Notes under the pieces: model-generated | What the model saw: only the letters and a program-made list of their open reading frames with translations | Database searches by the model: none | Told to the model about the DNA's origin: nothing | Shown: one piece after another, positions 7,612 through 16,375 of the stretch | Position numbering within the stretch: the first letter of the stretch is position 1 | Layout: each line of letters begins with the position of its first letter | Position numbers and translations under genes: made by a program | Assembly: GCF_003480915.1 (NCBI RefSeq) | Contig: NZ_QUKD01000001.1 | Location: 868,001 to 932,000, forward strand | DNA: 64,000 nt | From: Parabacteroides sp. TM07-1AC | Lineage (GTDB): Bacteria > Bacteroidota > Bacteroidia > Bacteroidales > Tannerellaceae | Direction of reading: 5' to 3'

Positions 7612-9993
7612 TTATTCCGCTTTCAGACTGTCGATCGGATTCTCATTGGCCGTCGCCCAGGCACGATACAATACGCAACCAATGATGACGAGGTAAACGA
7701 AGAAAGCCGCGATGATAAACAGGAAGGCATTCAGATGGATACGTTCCGAGAATTTCTCCAGCCAGTCGGAGGCACTGATATAGGCAATCACTACACCGAT
7801 CGTAAGAGCAGGAACGGCTATATAGGAAATGTCGCGCGAGATCATCCTGAGGATGCTGGCGGCAGTTGCACCGTTGACCTTGCGGATCGCTATCTCACGT
7901 CCGCGGCGGTTAGTTTCGTCGGCAGTATATCCCAGCAATCCGATCAGCGCGATGATCAGGCAGACGATGCCGCTGATGAAGATGGAGTCGCGGAACTCAC
8001 GATCACCCTGGTATTGCTGAGCCAGACTCATTTTATATACAGAAGCTTCCACCACTTTATCCGGCATTGCATCTGTCAGGATCTGGTTGACCTGTGCTAT
8101 ATTGTCCGATGTCATATCATGCATCTTTATCAAGATATTTTCCGTAGGAGCAATTCCACCCGGCTTCATGTCGTAGAAGAAAACCGAGGCACGGGTATCG
8201 GGACCTTTGATGGAACCGATACGGAAGTCTTCATAGACACCGCAAATGGTGTATACCTGATTTCCATTACTATGTTCGGATATCATCACACCTTTACCAA
8301 TAGCACTTCCTGTCCAGCCCGCCACCTTCTCCATCTGTTCGACAAAACGACGGCTAACCATTATTTTATCGCCGTTAGCCTCACCCTGGCGGAAAGCGTG
8401 GCCCTCCAGAATAGGTATCTCCATCAGTTCAAAATAATTATCACCGACACTGTACATATCGGCAATGTTAAACAGTTCGCGGTTATCACCCGGCAAACCG
8501 ACATTATTACCCGAAGGATATTTGAAAGGCAACTCGCAACTGGCCGACACCAGGTCTACCTGCGGCAAACGACGCAGTTCGTCCATCGCCCGCTCACGCT
8601 CCAGGGCACTCACACCGCGGGTATTACAAAAGATCAGATTCTCGTAGGCATAGCCGGGATCACTCGAAATCATAGCACTATACTGGCGATTGATCGTGAT
8701 CAATAATGCCACCAGATAGGCCGTAGCGACAAACTGTACAAAAAGCAGGCACAGTTTCCAGTAACGCTTCGATTCTTTTACGCTACGGAAAGCCGATGCC
8801 ACCGGAATACGGAGGAAGAGCCAAGTCGGTACCAGGCAGGTTACGGCGAATACAACGATACAGATACCCGACAAAATCATCAAAGTAGGTACCGTAAACA
8901 AAGCAGACAGCGAAGCCGACAACAATTCCTCCACCTTCCCTTTACAAAGGATCAACAGGAAAGCTCCCAGCAAGAGTGCCAGTAACAGATGCAGCAAGGA
9001 TTCGGAAAAGATCATTCCGAATATATTTTTACCCGAAGCTCCGTAACATTTATGTACCGCCACTTCTTTCGTACGTCCGATCAGTGTAGAGATAACGACC
9101 AGCACATAATTCAGCACGGCTATAAGAATCAGGATCGTAGCCAGGAAGAGAAGCATGGCATTCATGTCTTTCACCTCCTTATCATTATTATGGATATCCT
9201 GCAAAGGCGAGATGGTATAGAACAAATCGACACCGGCCTGTTTCAGCGCTTCCATATCCTGGTTACGTTCCTGCATACGGCGGATAGCCGGGGCAAGCCC
9301 TTCCGGATCAGTACCCGGAACCAGTTTTACATAGGCGATGTAACGGTCGTTACCCAGCCAGTTGGTCGTACTCCATTCCGGCATGCTTGCCAGCGATCCC
9401 AGCACATCATAACGCAGATGGCTGTTTTCGGGTATATCTTCAAATACGCCACCGATGGTTTGCGGAGCGTTCCGGTTTGCGTCACGAACGAAGGTCTTGC
9501 CGACCACGTTCCCTACTCCGCCCATTTTCTCGGCCAACGAGCGCGAGATCATCGTATAACCGGGACGGGACAAAACATCTTTCGGATCTCCCACCAGGAT
9601 CGGGCGGGGAAATATATCGAAAAAGCTGGTATCGGCAAGCAGGATAGTCGCTTTATAAAATTGTTTCTCCGGCGACATGATCAGTTCATTGGCCGGTCCT
9701 ATGCGGGTATAGCGCGTTGCGACTTCCACTTCCGGAACCTCCGCTTTCAAACCTGGAGCGACGGCACCGCTCACCTGTCCCCAGGTATCTTTCTTCCCGT
9801 CTTTGTTCAAGCCGGACTTGACCAGATAAATACGGTCGTTGTCGGGATAAAAGTTATCATACGAACGTTCGAAACATACTTTTGCAACCAACACCAAACC
9901 CATTGCCAGTCCAACGGCAAGCGCCAGTATCTTAATCCCATTGTTCCTTCCCTTCTTAAACAGGGAGCGGAATGCCATACTAAAATTCCTCAT
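7612..9993 (-). CDS. FtsX/MacB-type ABC transporter permease, second subtype
   Basis: 793-residue inner-membrane permease beginning MRNFSMAFRSLFKKGR. Layout: anchor segment about 22-42 (ILALAVGLAMGLVLVAKVCF), periplasmic domain, FtsX unit with the loop KEVAVHKCYGASGKNIF near 315, four segments in the middle, a second periplasmic domain and a C-terminal FtsX unit with the loop GREIAIRKVNGAT. It is closely similar to the next gene (10005-12380) and only distantly to the permeases at 1849 and 5177, so the locus holds two permease subtypes, possibly working as heterodimers. The gap to the upstream permease gene is 11 bases, so the two are co-transcribed. Function beyond the family is unknown. Confidence 0.9.
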   Translation of the reverse strand: MRNFSMAFRSLFKKGRNNGIKILALAVGLAMGLVLVAKVCFERSYDNFYPDNDRIYLVKSGLNKDGKKDTWGQVSGAVAPGLKAEVPEVEVATRYTRIGPANELIMSPEKQFYKATILLADTSFFDIFPRPILVGDPKDVLSRPGYTMISRSLAEKMGGVGNVVGKTFVRDANRNAPQTIGGVFEDIPENSHLRYDVLGSLASMPEWSTTNWLGNDRYIAYVKLVPGTDPEGLAPAIRRMQERNQDMEALKQAGVDLFYTISPLQDIHNNDKEVKDMNAMLLFLATILILIAVLNYVLVVISTLIGRTKEVAVHKCYGASGKNIFGMIFSESLLHLLLALLLGAFLLILCKGKVEELLSASLSALFTVPTLMILSGICIVVFAVTCLVPTWLFLRIPVASAFRSVKESKRYWKLCLLFVQFVATAYLVALLITINRQYSAMISSDPGYAYENLIFCNTRGVSALERERAMDELRRLPQVDLVSASCELPFKYPSGNNVGLPGDNRELFNIADMYSVGDNYFELMEIPILEGHAFRQGEANGDKIMVSRRFVEQMEKVAGWTGSAIGKGVMISEHSNGNQVYTICGVYEDFRIGSIKGPDTRASVFFYDMKPGGIAPTENILIKMHDMTSDNIAQVNQILTDAMPDKVVEASVYKMSLAQQYQGDREFRDSIFISGIVCLIIALIGLLGYTADETNRRGREIAIRKVNGATAASILRMISRDISYIAVPALTIGVVIAYISASDWLEKFSERIHLNAFLFIIAAFFVYLVIIGCVLYRAWATANENPIDSLKAE

Positions 9994-10004
9994 ATTTATA
10001 TCAT

Positions 10005-12380
10005 TTATTCTGATTTCAAACTTTCCACCGGATTGGATACGGCAACCATCCAGCTACGATAGACAACGGTACCTAAAATGAGCAACAGTACCCCTGCCAC
10101 ACTCAACGTGAACACACCGACATTCATCGATATCTTTTCGGCAAATTGCTGTAACCACTTCTCGCCTGCATAATAAGAGGCACCGGCTCCCAGCAACAAA
10201 GCGGGAAAAGCCATCCAGGTCACATCGGAAGCGATCAGCGAAAGGATATCCTTTTCCGTTGCCCCGTTGATCTTGCGAACGGCTATTTCTTTTCCGCGCC
10301 GGTTGGTTTCATCATTGATATACCCGATCAGCCCGATCAGAGTGATGATCAGCGTTACGATACCGCCCAGCATCACCGCGTTGCGGAAAAGGCGCGAAGA
10401 GTTATACATATTCGCCATGCTGACACTGTAAGAAGATACAGGCATCTCCTTATCCGGTAAAGTGGCCTTGATGATTTCGTCCAGCCGTGCCATATTCTCC
10501 TGCGACATTTTATTCAGTTTAATGACCAGCGTATTCTGCGGACGACCGCTATAAAACAGCGCCGAAGGTCCCATCAATTCGCTTCCGATAGCCCCGACAC
10601 GGACATCGTCGTACACGCCTGCTATCTCGAAATCGTTAGGCGTACCATGACCGCTCACATATATTTTCTTTCCTATCACACCGTCTTTCCAGTCGAGTGC
10701 CAAGGCCAGTTTGTCGGCCATCATCCGACTGATCATTACCACGCGGGAAGAATCGGAATAAGAATGATCGAATCCTTTTCCCTGGATAACGGACATTTCC
10801 ATCAGAGAGGTATAATTGGCATTCGCCCCGTAAAGGTCGGCGAAATGAATAATGGTTTCCTTTGTTCCCGGACGATAAACCATATCCCCTGAACCGCTGA
10901 AAGCAGGTAAGCTACTGCAAGTAGATACGTCCTCCACCTCCGGAAGTTTTTTAAGTTCATCCATCAAGGCGCGACGGGAAGAACCCGGCACACCGTCCAT
11001 CCTGCAATAAGCCAGCCGTTCGTATTTATATCCCGGATTATCGTTCACCATTCTATTATACTGCAAACCGATAACCACCAGCAGGCATACCAGAAAACCG
11101 ACGGCCACAAACTGGATAAACAACAGCACTTTCTTCCATGAACGGCGTGATTCTTTATAGGAGCGAAATACCGATGCTACCGGTATTTTCGAAAATAGTT
11201 GCGAAGGCAGTAATCCCGCCACTAAAAATACAATTACACAAACAGCTACCAGCATCAGAACGGTATCGACCGTAAACAGCGATAACAACGACGCACTGAG
11301 CAATTCTTCCACCATCTCACGGAGTGCCAGTATCAACAAAGCAGATATCCCCAGCGAGACAAGCAGGTTGAGAAAGGTTTCCGAAAAGATCATGTCCGAG
11401 ATATTCCATCCGGATGCACCGTAACATTTATGTACGGCAATATCTTTCGAACGGGTTACCAGTGACGAGATCACCAGTAAAACGTAATTCATCAAGGCTG
11501 CAAAAAGGATAGCAAATGCAATAGCCACGAGCATGACAGCCATCCGTTTCGTTGCCGGCGACTTGGCATAAAGTTCCTCCAGCGGACACAACATCAGAGC
11601 GTAATCGATTCCCCGCTCTTTCAATTGGGCAGAGTCGACATGGCGGTCGAGCATCTCGGCCATCGGCTGCAACAGGTTTTCGGCAACGATACCGGGCTCC
11701 AGGCGAACATACCCATTATAACTATCTCCCCCAAACCATTGATCGAGGTTCGACCACCCCATTACTGTCTCGAAAGAGGCCAGTGAAACCAGCATGTTAT
11801 ATTTCAGATGGGTATTATCCGGTACTTCTTCAAACACTCCGCCGATCGTAAAAAGATGTCCGGGGAAAGAGGCGATTTCAAAAGTCTGTCCTACCACATC
11901 TTTTCCACTGCCTATCTTAGCAGCTATCTTTTCGGATACAAGGGCATACAATGGACGCGAAAGAATCTCCTTCGCATTACCGGCCAACACTTTACGGGGA
12001 AGGACATCAAAGAAGTACTGGTCTGCCATTACAAAGTTACCGGTGTATTTTTTCTTATCGGAAGTAGTAAAAAGATACTCCCCTATTACATTGGCACAGG
12101 TAGCCGATTCCACACCGGGTATTTCAGCTTTCATCCCCGACGGAACACCTGCACTTACATGCGGATAGCCTTCTATTTTCTTCTCTCCTACGGATACATT
12201 TTCCTGTATGGCAAAAACACGATCCGACTCAGGATAGAAGTTATCATAAGATAGTTCGAAACATACTTTAGCAATCAGTACCAAGCCCATGGCCAGACCA
12301 ACGCCCAATGAAATTATTTTAATTCCATTATGTCTTCCTTTCTTAAAAAGGGAACGGAAAGCGATATGTACATTCTTCAT
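10005..12380 (-). CDS. FtsX/MacB-type ABC transporter permease, second subtype
   Basis: 791-residue paralogue of 7612-9993 (MKNVHIAFRSLFKKGRHNG at the start; KDIAVHKCYGASGWN in the first FtsX loop; GKEIAVRKINGATEKDIL in the second). Two FtsX units with intervening periplasmic domains, about eight membrane segments. It is the first permease after the adaptor gene, separated by 280 bases that hold an inverted repeat of a short dispersed sequence. The long gap could uncouple permease expression from TolC and adaptor expression, but no promoter with both boxes is obvious in it. Confidence 0.9.
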   Translation of the reverse strand: MKNVHIAFRSLFKKGRHNGIKIISLGVGLAMGLVLIAKVCFELSYDNFYPESDRVFAIQENVSVGEKKIEGYPHVSAGVPSGMKAEIPGVESATCANVIGEYLFTTSDKKKYTGNFVMADQYFFDVLPRKVLAGNAKEILSRPLYALVSEKIAAKIGSGKDVVGQTFEIASFPGHLFTIGGVFEEVPDNTHLKYNMLVSLASFETVMGWSNLDQWFGGDSYNGYVRLEPGIVAENLLQPMAEMLDRHVDSAQLKERGIDYALMLCPLEELYAKSPATKRMAVMLVAIAFAILFAALMNYVLLVISSLVTRSKDIAVHKCYGASGWNISDMIFSETFLNLLVSLGISALLILALREMVEELLSASLLSLFTVDTVLMLVAVCVIVFLVAGLLPSQLFSKIPVASVFRSYKESRRSWKKVLLFIQFVAVGFLVCLLVVIGLQYNRMVNDNPGYKYERLAYCRMDGVPGSSRRALMDELKKLPEVEDVSTCSSLPAFSGSGDMVYRPGTKETIIHFADLYGANANYTSLMEMSVIQGKGFDHSYSDSSRVVMISRMMADKLALALDWKDGVIGKKIYVSGHGTPNDFEIAGVYDDVRVGAIGSELMGPSALFYSGRPQNTLVIKLNKMSQENMARLDEIIKATLPDKEMPVSSYSVSMANMYNSSRLFRNAVMLGGIVTLIITLIGLIGYINDETNRRGKEIAVRKINGATEKDILSLIASDVTWMAFPALLLGAGASYYAGEKWLQQFAEKISMNVGVFTLSVAGVLLLILGTVVYRSWMVAVSNPVESLKSE

Positions 12381-12504
12381 TGTGGTTATCTTTTATAGGT
12401 TGTTTATTTCAGTAAAATAATGCGCAAATATGCCAATGTGCCAATGGAGATAGCAATAAGTTCAGATCTTGTCAGAATTGAACCTATTCAGATCGTATTA
12501 GGGG

Positions 12505-12605
12505 ACGCAGATGACGCAGAATACGCAGACGCTCGCTGACTTTTTATTTTCTTTAAAAACAATATATTATCTGCGTTTATCTGCGCTCGTCTGCGTCATC
12601 TGCGT
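12505..12605. repeat. Inverted copies of an ACGCAGATGACGCAGA repeat
   Basis: ACGCAGATGACGCAGA at 12505-12520 recurs exactly as its reverse complement at 12590-12605. Degenerate ACGCAGA/GCGCAGAT units extend both arms to about 35 bases, separated by an A/T-rich spacer. It lies in the 280-base gap between the adaptor and first permease genes and would form a long hairpin in the transcript. It resembles small dispersed intergenic repeats (REP-like); no coding frame crosses it. Confidence 0.7.
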
Positions 12606-12660
12606 TCCTTAATGCAAATGGATATTCTATATTGGCACATTATTTCCTATTCTTGAAATA

Positions 12661-13911
12661 TCATTCCAACACCAGGACTTCATTATCCTTATAGCTTTCG
12701 TAGCTTGATACGATCACTTTTTCACCGGCTTCCAAACCTTCGGTCACTTCATAATACTGCGGGTTCTGACGACCGATCTTAATCTTGCGGCGATAAGCCT
12801 TTTTGCCATCTTTATCCAAAACGAATATCCAGCTGCCTCCTGTACTCTGGAAGAACGTTCCGCGCGGGATGATGATACTTTCCGTCGGCTGTCCTAATTC
12901 CAGGTTGATATAATACGTTTGTCCGCTGCGGATATTGTCAGGACGTTCGCCGGTAAAGACAAAGTCGGTACGGAACTTACCTTCACGAACTTCCGGATAT
13001 ACTTTACGTACAGCCAGTGCGAAACTTGTACCCTGACGGTCGAAGGCTGCACCCAATCCCGGTTTAACGCGGTCGATATAGTGTTCGTCGATCATGGCTT
13101 CTATCTTATAATCGGAAAGGTCGTTGATCTGGCCGATCTTCATACCGGCTGATACATTCTGTCCGAGGACTACATCCAGCAAACCCAGTTCGCCGTTGAT
13201 CTGTGAACGGACATTCAGATGTTCTTTCCGTTCGTGTACCAATTGGATGTTACGGCGCATATTAGCCAAACTCGTTTCCATTTCGTCCATCTGGATCGTA
13301 CGGGAAATTGAATCCTGACGCAAACGTTCAACCACCAAGTCATATTTCTTGGTTGCCAGTTCATAATCTTCCTTCGCTTTCAGAAATTCTTCCTTGGCGA
13401 TCAGGTTTTCATCGTAAAGCTTCTTTTGTTGCGTATAAGCACGGCGTGAACGGGCGATGTCGACATCGAGCTGGGCTTTTTCCAACTGGTTGTTCAGCTT
13501 ATCCTGTTCCATAGCAACCTGAGTGTTACGCAGGAAGTTCTGCTTTTCAGCCAACTGAGCTTCCGCATCCAGAATCTGCAAATCGAGACCGGAGTTGGAA
13601 AGACGGACAATGACATCGCCTTTTTTCACCTGGGCACCTTCTTCAACTACCTTCTCCTGTACGATACCGCCTTCTTCCGGGCTCAACTGCACGACAGTGA
13701 TAGGCTGTACCTGTCCGTCTACGCGGACGAAATCATTGAATTGTTCCTTAGTCACATTACCGATACTGATTCCGCGAGCATCGACTTTCAGGGTCGAAGC
13801 ATGGTCGCCGAAGATGATCCATCCTACCAGTACCAGGAATAAAACACCACCACCTACATAAGGTAAATGTTTCTTTTGAATGCCTTTTTTCTTTTCTAAC
13901 TGTATATCCAT
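12661..13911 (-). CDS. HlyD/MacA-like periplasmic adaptor protein
   Basis: 416-residue membrane-fusion protein. A short cytoplasmic N terminus is followed by a signal-anchor helix at about 20-38 (YVGGGVLFLVLVGWIIFG), then a biotinyl-lipoyl half (VVQLSPEEGGIVQEKVVEEGAQVKKGDVIVRL cannot be missed near 80-110), a long coiled-coil hairpin at about 115-240, the second lipoyl half (INGELGLLDV), a beta-barrel domain and a C-terminal membrane-proximal domain (EGLEAGEKVIVSSYESY). In this family the adaptor links an inner-membrane permease to a TolC-type channel. It lies 53 bases downstream of the TolC-like gene and upstream of four permeases, which fits that role. The ATG at 13911 gives a sensible short N terminus. 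Confidence 0.92.
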   Translation of the reverse strand: MDIQLEKKKGIQKKHLPYVGGGVLFLVLVGWIIFGDHASTLKVDARGISIGNVTKEQFNDFVRVDGQVQPITVVQLSPEEGGIVQEKVVEEGAQVKKGDVIVRLSNSGLDLQILDAEAQLAEKQNFLRNTQVAMEQDKLNNQLEKAQLDVDIARSRRAYTQQKKLYDENLIAKEEFLKAKEDYELATKKYDLVVERLRQDSISRTIQMDEMETSLANMRRNIQLVHERKEHLNVRSQINGELGLLDVVLGQNVSAGMKIGQINDLSDYKIEAMIDEHYIDRVKPGLGAAFDRQGTSFALAVRKVYPEVREGKFRTDFVFTGERPDNIRSGQTYYINLELGQPTESIIIPRGTFFQSTGGSWIFVLDKDGKKAYRRKIKIGRQNPQYYEVTEGLEAGEKVIVSSYESYKDNEVLVLE

Positions 13912-13964
13912 TGTTGTATGTTTTTATTTCTTTATTGTTTGTTTCCTAGTTATTCGCGTTATTC

Positions 13965-15305
13965 TCAATGAATGCCTTCAATCAAAGGTTTCCCTTTATA
14001 ATAATCGACCAGCTTGCATTTCATCAGATACATCAGCTTCCGCTGCAGCAGGTCGGCTTTTGACAGAAGTAATGTATTTGCACTGGTTTGCAGATCGATC
14101 GGGCTCATCAGACCTTCTTCAAATTTACGTAAAGTTACCTGATAAGCAATTTCATCCGCTTTTGCTTTTTTATCCATCTGAATAGTTTCTTTGGCATAGC
14201 CCTCACGGTCGAGAATAGCTTGTTCGATGGCTGTCTCCAACTGACGGAGCACTTCTGTCTGCTGTTCCTGAGCAATACGCATATTATTGCGTGCCTTGCG
14301 CAGGTTGGTCAAACGGCTCAAACCGTCAAACAAAGGGAAACTCAGGTTGAAAGAGATATATTCACCACGGTTATTTTTAAACTGATTGCTAAAAGATGCA
14401 GGAGCTTTATCTGCTTTCAGGTTCTCGTAATAATTCGTAGAAACCCCGGCAGAGAAAGAAATGGACGGTAACAAACGTCCTTTTGCCATCATGTATTGCA
14501 TTTTATAGGATTTCAACTGAAGTTTCGCCTGCAAGGCTGTCGGATTATTTTCTGATGCGTAATCATATATTTCATTAACCGACTCCATCATCGTTGCATA
14601 CGATTTATCCAAAAGCATCGTATCTACATCCAGTTCCATGTCGGAAGGGTAATTCATATTCTGCTTCAGTGTCAACAAAGCCGTATTAAGCAAATTCTGC
14701 TGGTGAGTCAGATTGTAATCGTTGGCTGCTACCTGCGCTTCGATCTGTGCCACATCCGCTTTGCCTTTCAATCCCAGCTCCTCCTGACGGCGTGTTTTAT
14801 ACAGGATACGGCTATTTTCTTCTAATTGTTCAGCAGCTAGTTTAACTGTTCCCTGGTAATATACCACATCCATAAAAGCCTGCATCGTATTGATTGCCAG
14901 GTCGTCTTTTTCCTTTTGGATATCATTCATACCTAACTGACGGTTTGCTTTTGCCATACGCCACTGGTTGACTAACTGCCCTCCGTTAAATATAGGAATA
15001 GAAACATTCAGGCTATATCCGTTATTGAAAGTAGATGTATTATTATACACGTTAGTCTCCGGATCAATCGAACGTCCGAAACTGTATTGCGCTCCTACAC
15101 TTGCACTCATAGACGGGAAGAAAGAGGCTACAGAGGAATTTAACTCTGCTTTATAAGAATCACTGGTATAAGTTTGTTTCTTCACTTTCGGACTGTTTTC
15201 AACGGCATAATGCATGCATTCATCCATTGTCCAGAGCTTTTCCTGGGCCACGGCGGCTGTTGCCAGGCTAAACGAAAGAATCGATGTAAATATTATCTGT
15301 TTCAT
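13965..15305 (-). CDS. TolC-like outer-membrane efflux protein
   Basis: 446 residues from the ATG at 15305 (MKQIIFTSILSFSLATAAVA, then Q: signal peptide of about 21 residues). The mature protein has two repeated long-helix/beta-strand units typical of outer-membrane efflux proteins: WTMDECMHYAVENSP at the start, then helical repeats with ALTLKQNM-like and SPIDLQTSANTLLLSKADLLQ segments. An in-frame TTG at 15326 is rejected as start because the predicted sigma-54-like transcription start falls at about 15322. It is the first gene of the exporter operon, upstream of the adaptor, so tripartite MacA-MacB-TolC-type export across both membranes is the natural reading. Confidence 0.93.
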   Translation of the reverse strand: MKQIIFTSILSFSLATAAVAQEKLWTMDECMHYAVENSPKVKKQTYTSDSYKAELNSSVASFFPSMSASVGAQYSFGRSIDPETNVYNNTSTFNNGYSLNVSIPIFNGGQLVNQWRMAKANRQLGMNDIQKEKDDLAINTMQAFMDVVYYQGTVKLAAEQLEENSRILYKTRRQEELGLKGKADVAQIEAQVAANDYNLTHQQNLLNTALLTLKQNMNYPSDMELDVDTMLLDKSYATMMESVNEIYDYASENNPTALQAKLQLKSYKMQYMMAKGRLLPSISFSAGVSTNYYENLKADKAPASFSNQFKNNRGEYISFNLSFPLFDGLSRLTNLRKARNNMRIAQEQQTEVLRQLETAIEQAILDREGYAKETIQMDKKAKADEIAYQVTLRKFEEGLMSPIDLQTSANTLLLSKADLLQRKLMYLMKCKLVDYYKGKPLIEGIH

Positions 15306-15333
15306 TTTTGTGTTATTTTCTGCCAATAGAAAG

Positions 15334-15348
15334 GCAAAGACTGTGCCA
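15334..15348 (-). promoter_or_regulatory. sigma-54-like -24/-12 promoter for the exporter operon
   Basis: The minus strand reads TGGCACAGTCTTTGC, one mismatch from TGGCACG-N4-TTGC, with both the GG and the GC in place. The predicted transcription start is near 15322, 17 bases before the TolC-like ATG. This is the best of the three sigma-54-like sites in the locus, and three 17-bp palindromes lie upstream (15404-15493). Confidence 0.75.
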
Positions 15349-15403
15349 AACCATTTAAGACATTGCTTATCAACCTATTGACAAAACAGATATTTTTCCA
15401 ATG

Positions 15404-15493
15404 TGTAAAAAAATTAGACAATGGTGTATAAATATTAGACAGCCGGTATTTCTTCGTTTCCTTCTCCTATTTTATCTGTCTAAATATTAGACA
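15404..15493. promoter_or_regulatory. Three 17-bp palindromic activator sites
   Basis: TGTAAAAAAATTAGACA (15404-15420), TGTATAAATATTAGACA (15425-15441) and TGTCTAAATATTAGACA (15477-15493). The first two have centres 21 bp apart, as at the two other promoters; the third is a near-perfect palindrome 52 bp further on. That third site lies just left of a possible rightward Bacteroides promoter box at 15521-15530, so it could also control a divergent gene now separated by the transposon. Confidence 0.65.
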
Positions 15494-15520
15494 CTGGTTA
15501 GGAAGTATAAAACCGAACCT

Positions 15521-15530
15521 GTATCTTTGC
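15521..15530 (+). other. Left junction of the conjugative transposon, CTnDOT-like att core
   Basis: GTATCTTTGC matches GTANNTTTGC, the core recognised by CTnDOT-type integrases, and also the Bacteroides -7 promoter box TAnnTTTGC. Left of it is chromosomal exporter DNA. To the right the sequence changes to transposon-type DNA with repeated GTTACG motifs (15539-15544, 15601-15606 and, inverted, 15647-15652) that could be integrase arm sites. The coupling bases cannot be fixed without the other end, which is outside the window. Confidence 0.6.
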
Positions 15531-15752
15531 AGACAGAAGTTACGAAAAGAGTGTAATTTATTGGAAATGAGCGTAGGTTAATTGCTCTTGATAGTAATAG
15601 GTTACGATTTAGTTAGTTATCTACTGCATTATCCTTCTGCGCGTTGCGTAACCTTCAAAGAACTCTTCGTATGCAAAAGTAGCTATTTAATTCGAGATTT
15701 TGATATAAACTCCCGTTTTTTATCCCCTCATTCATAAGAATTTTCCGTAAAA

Positions 15753-15890
15753 GCGGTATTGTCCGTCGGCACACCATTGCCCAAAACGAGTTTGGAACAA
15801 ACGTGTGCCGACTACCGCATAGCTGGAGAAAAGGGCATTGCCTCACGCCTAAACGATGTTTAGACAGATGAAGCAATGCCCCTTTCTTTT
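15753..15890 (+). ncRNA. Candidate structured RNA with terminator at the transposon end
   Basis: Two nested structures follow each other. The first pairs 15753-15758 with 15813-15818 (GCGGTA/TACCGC) and 15766-15774 with 15803-15811 (TCGGCACAC/GTGTGCCGA), enclosing a small CCAAA/TTTGG stem. The second pairs 15833-15841 with 15873-15881 (GGGCATTGC/GCAATGCCC), encloses CTAAAC/GTTTAG (15849-15863) and is followed by CTTTCTTTT (15882-15890), like an intrinsic terminator. A 73-codon frame on the other strand has no recognisable features and was not called. The 90 bases on each side show no gene. Confidence 0.45.
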
Positions 15891-15985
15891 GCGCCTATGC
15901 CAAGAGGTGCTTTTACGGGTTTTCAAATGATTTTTCTTTTTTCGCTGTCTCTTTTGCCGGAAGCGGAAAGTGAATGCAGAGTGTG

Positions 15986-16249
15986 TCAGCCTGCCCCATG
16001 AATGAAACAGGCGCCCACACACAGCCGGACAAACCGGGAAGAATGATTGTTGCCACCCGGCTGAACAAGTTCCGTCGGATCGGAAACAATCATACTTCCT
16101 TTGTTGTGGTTTGCCCTTTTCACGCTTCCGGTGATGTCTTTTTCCTTTTGGTGATTCTTTTTTTTACGGATTTTCCCCTGAAGTTTTTTTCTACACAATC
16201 TGCCTCTGTTTTCGTTTACCTCCATTTTGCGCCTTTCAGTAAGCCGCAT
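15986..16249 (-). CDS. Small basic hypothetical protein near the transposon end
   Basis: 87 residues, Lys/Arg-rich in the first half (RRKMEVNENRGRLCRKK), no domain recognised. Support is indirect: a Bacteroides-type -7 box TACCTTTGC on the minus strand (16274-16282) would start transcription about 18 bases before the ATG at 16249. An alternative ATG is at 16225. No RBS or partner gene is visible, and codon use gives no clear signal. It may be a non-coding transcript instead. Confidence 0.3.
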   Translation of the reverse strand: MRLTERRKMEVNENRGRLCRKKLQGKIRKKKNHQKEKDITGSVKRANHNKGSMIVSDPTELVQPGGNNHSSRFVRLCVGACFIHGAG

Positions 16250-16273
16250 CAGTCAGTCATTTTCGTTCTGGGC

Positions 16274-16282
16274 GCAAAGGTA
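16274..16282 (-). promoter_or_regulatory. Possible Bacteroides -7 promoter box, leftward
   Basis: The minus strand reads TACCTTTGC, matching TAnnTTTGC. The -33 position has only CTTG about 22 bases upstream, a weak match. It points at the small basic frame at 15986-16249. Confidence 0.35.
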
Positions 16283-16303
16283 ATTCCGGGATTGGACGGG
16301 AAA

Positions 16304-16375
16304 GCAAGGTCAAGCCTCCTGTTTTCGGTAAAAATCTCCAGCCCTGCGGGTAGTATTTTGACCGAAAAACCTTGC
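16304..16375. repeat. Interrupted inverted repeat
   Basis: GCAAGG (16304-16309) and TTTTCGGT (16322-16329) pair with ACCGAAAA (16361-16368) and CCTTGC (16370-16375). It lies immediately upstream of the possible leftward promoter and about 170 bases before the first rightward accessory gene. A two-part stem of this kind could be an operator or part of the transposon end. The rest of 16376-16545 shows no gene. Confidence 0.45.

Noticed and set aside
13965..15326. TTG start seven codons upstream of the TolC-like ATG
   Set aside because: The predicted sigma-54 transcription start (about 15322) lies downstream of that TTG, and the ATG at 15305 gives a normal signal peptide.
15655..15876. 73-codon minus-strand frame
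   Set aside because: It lies over the structured RNA candidate and its composition follows the hairpins; no start signal or domain.
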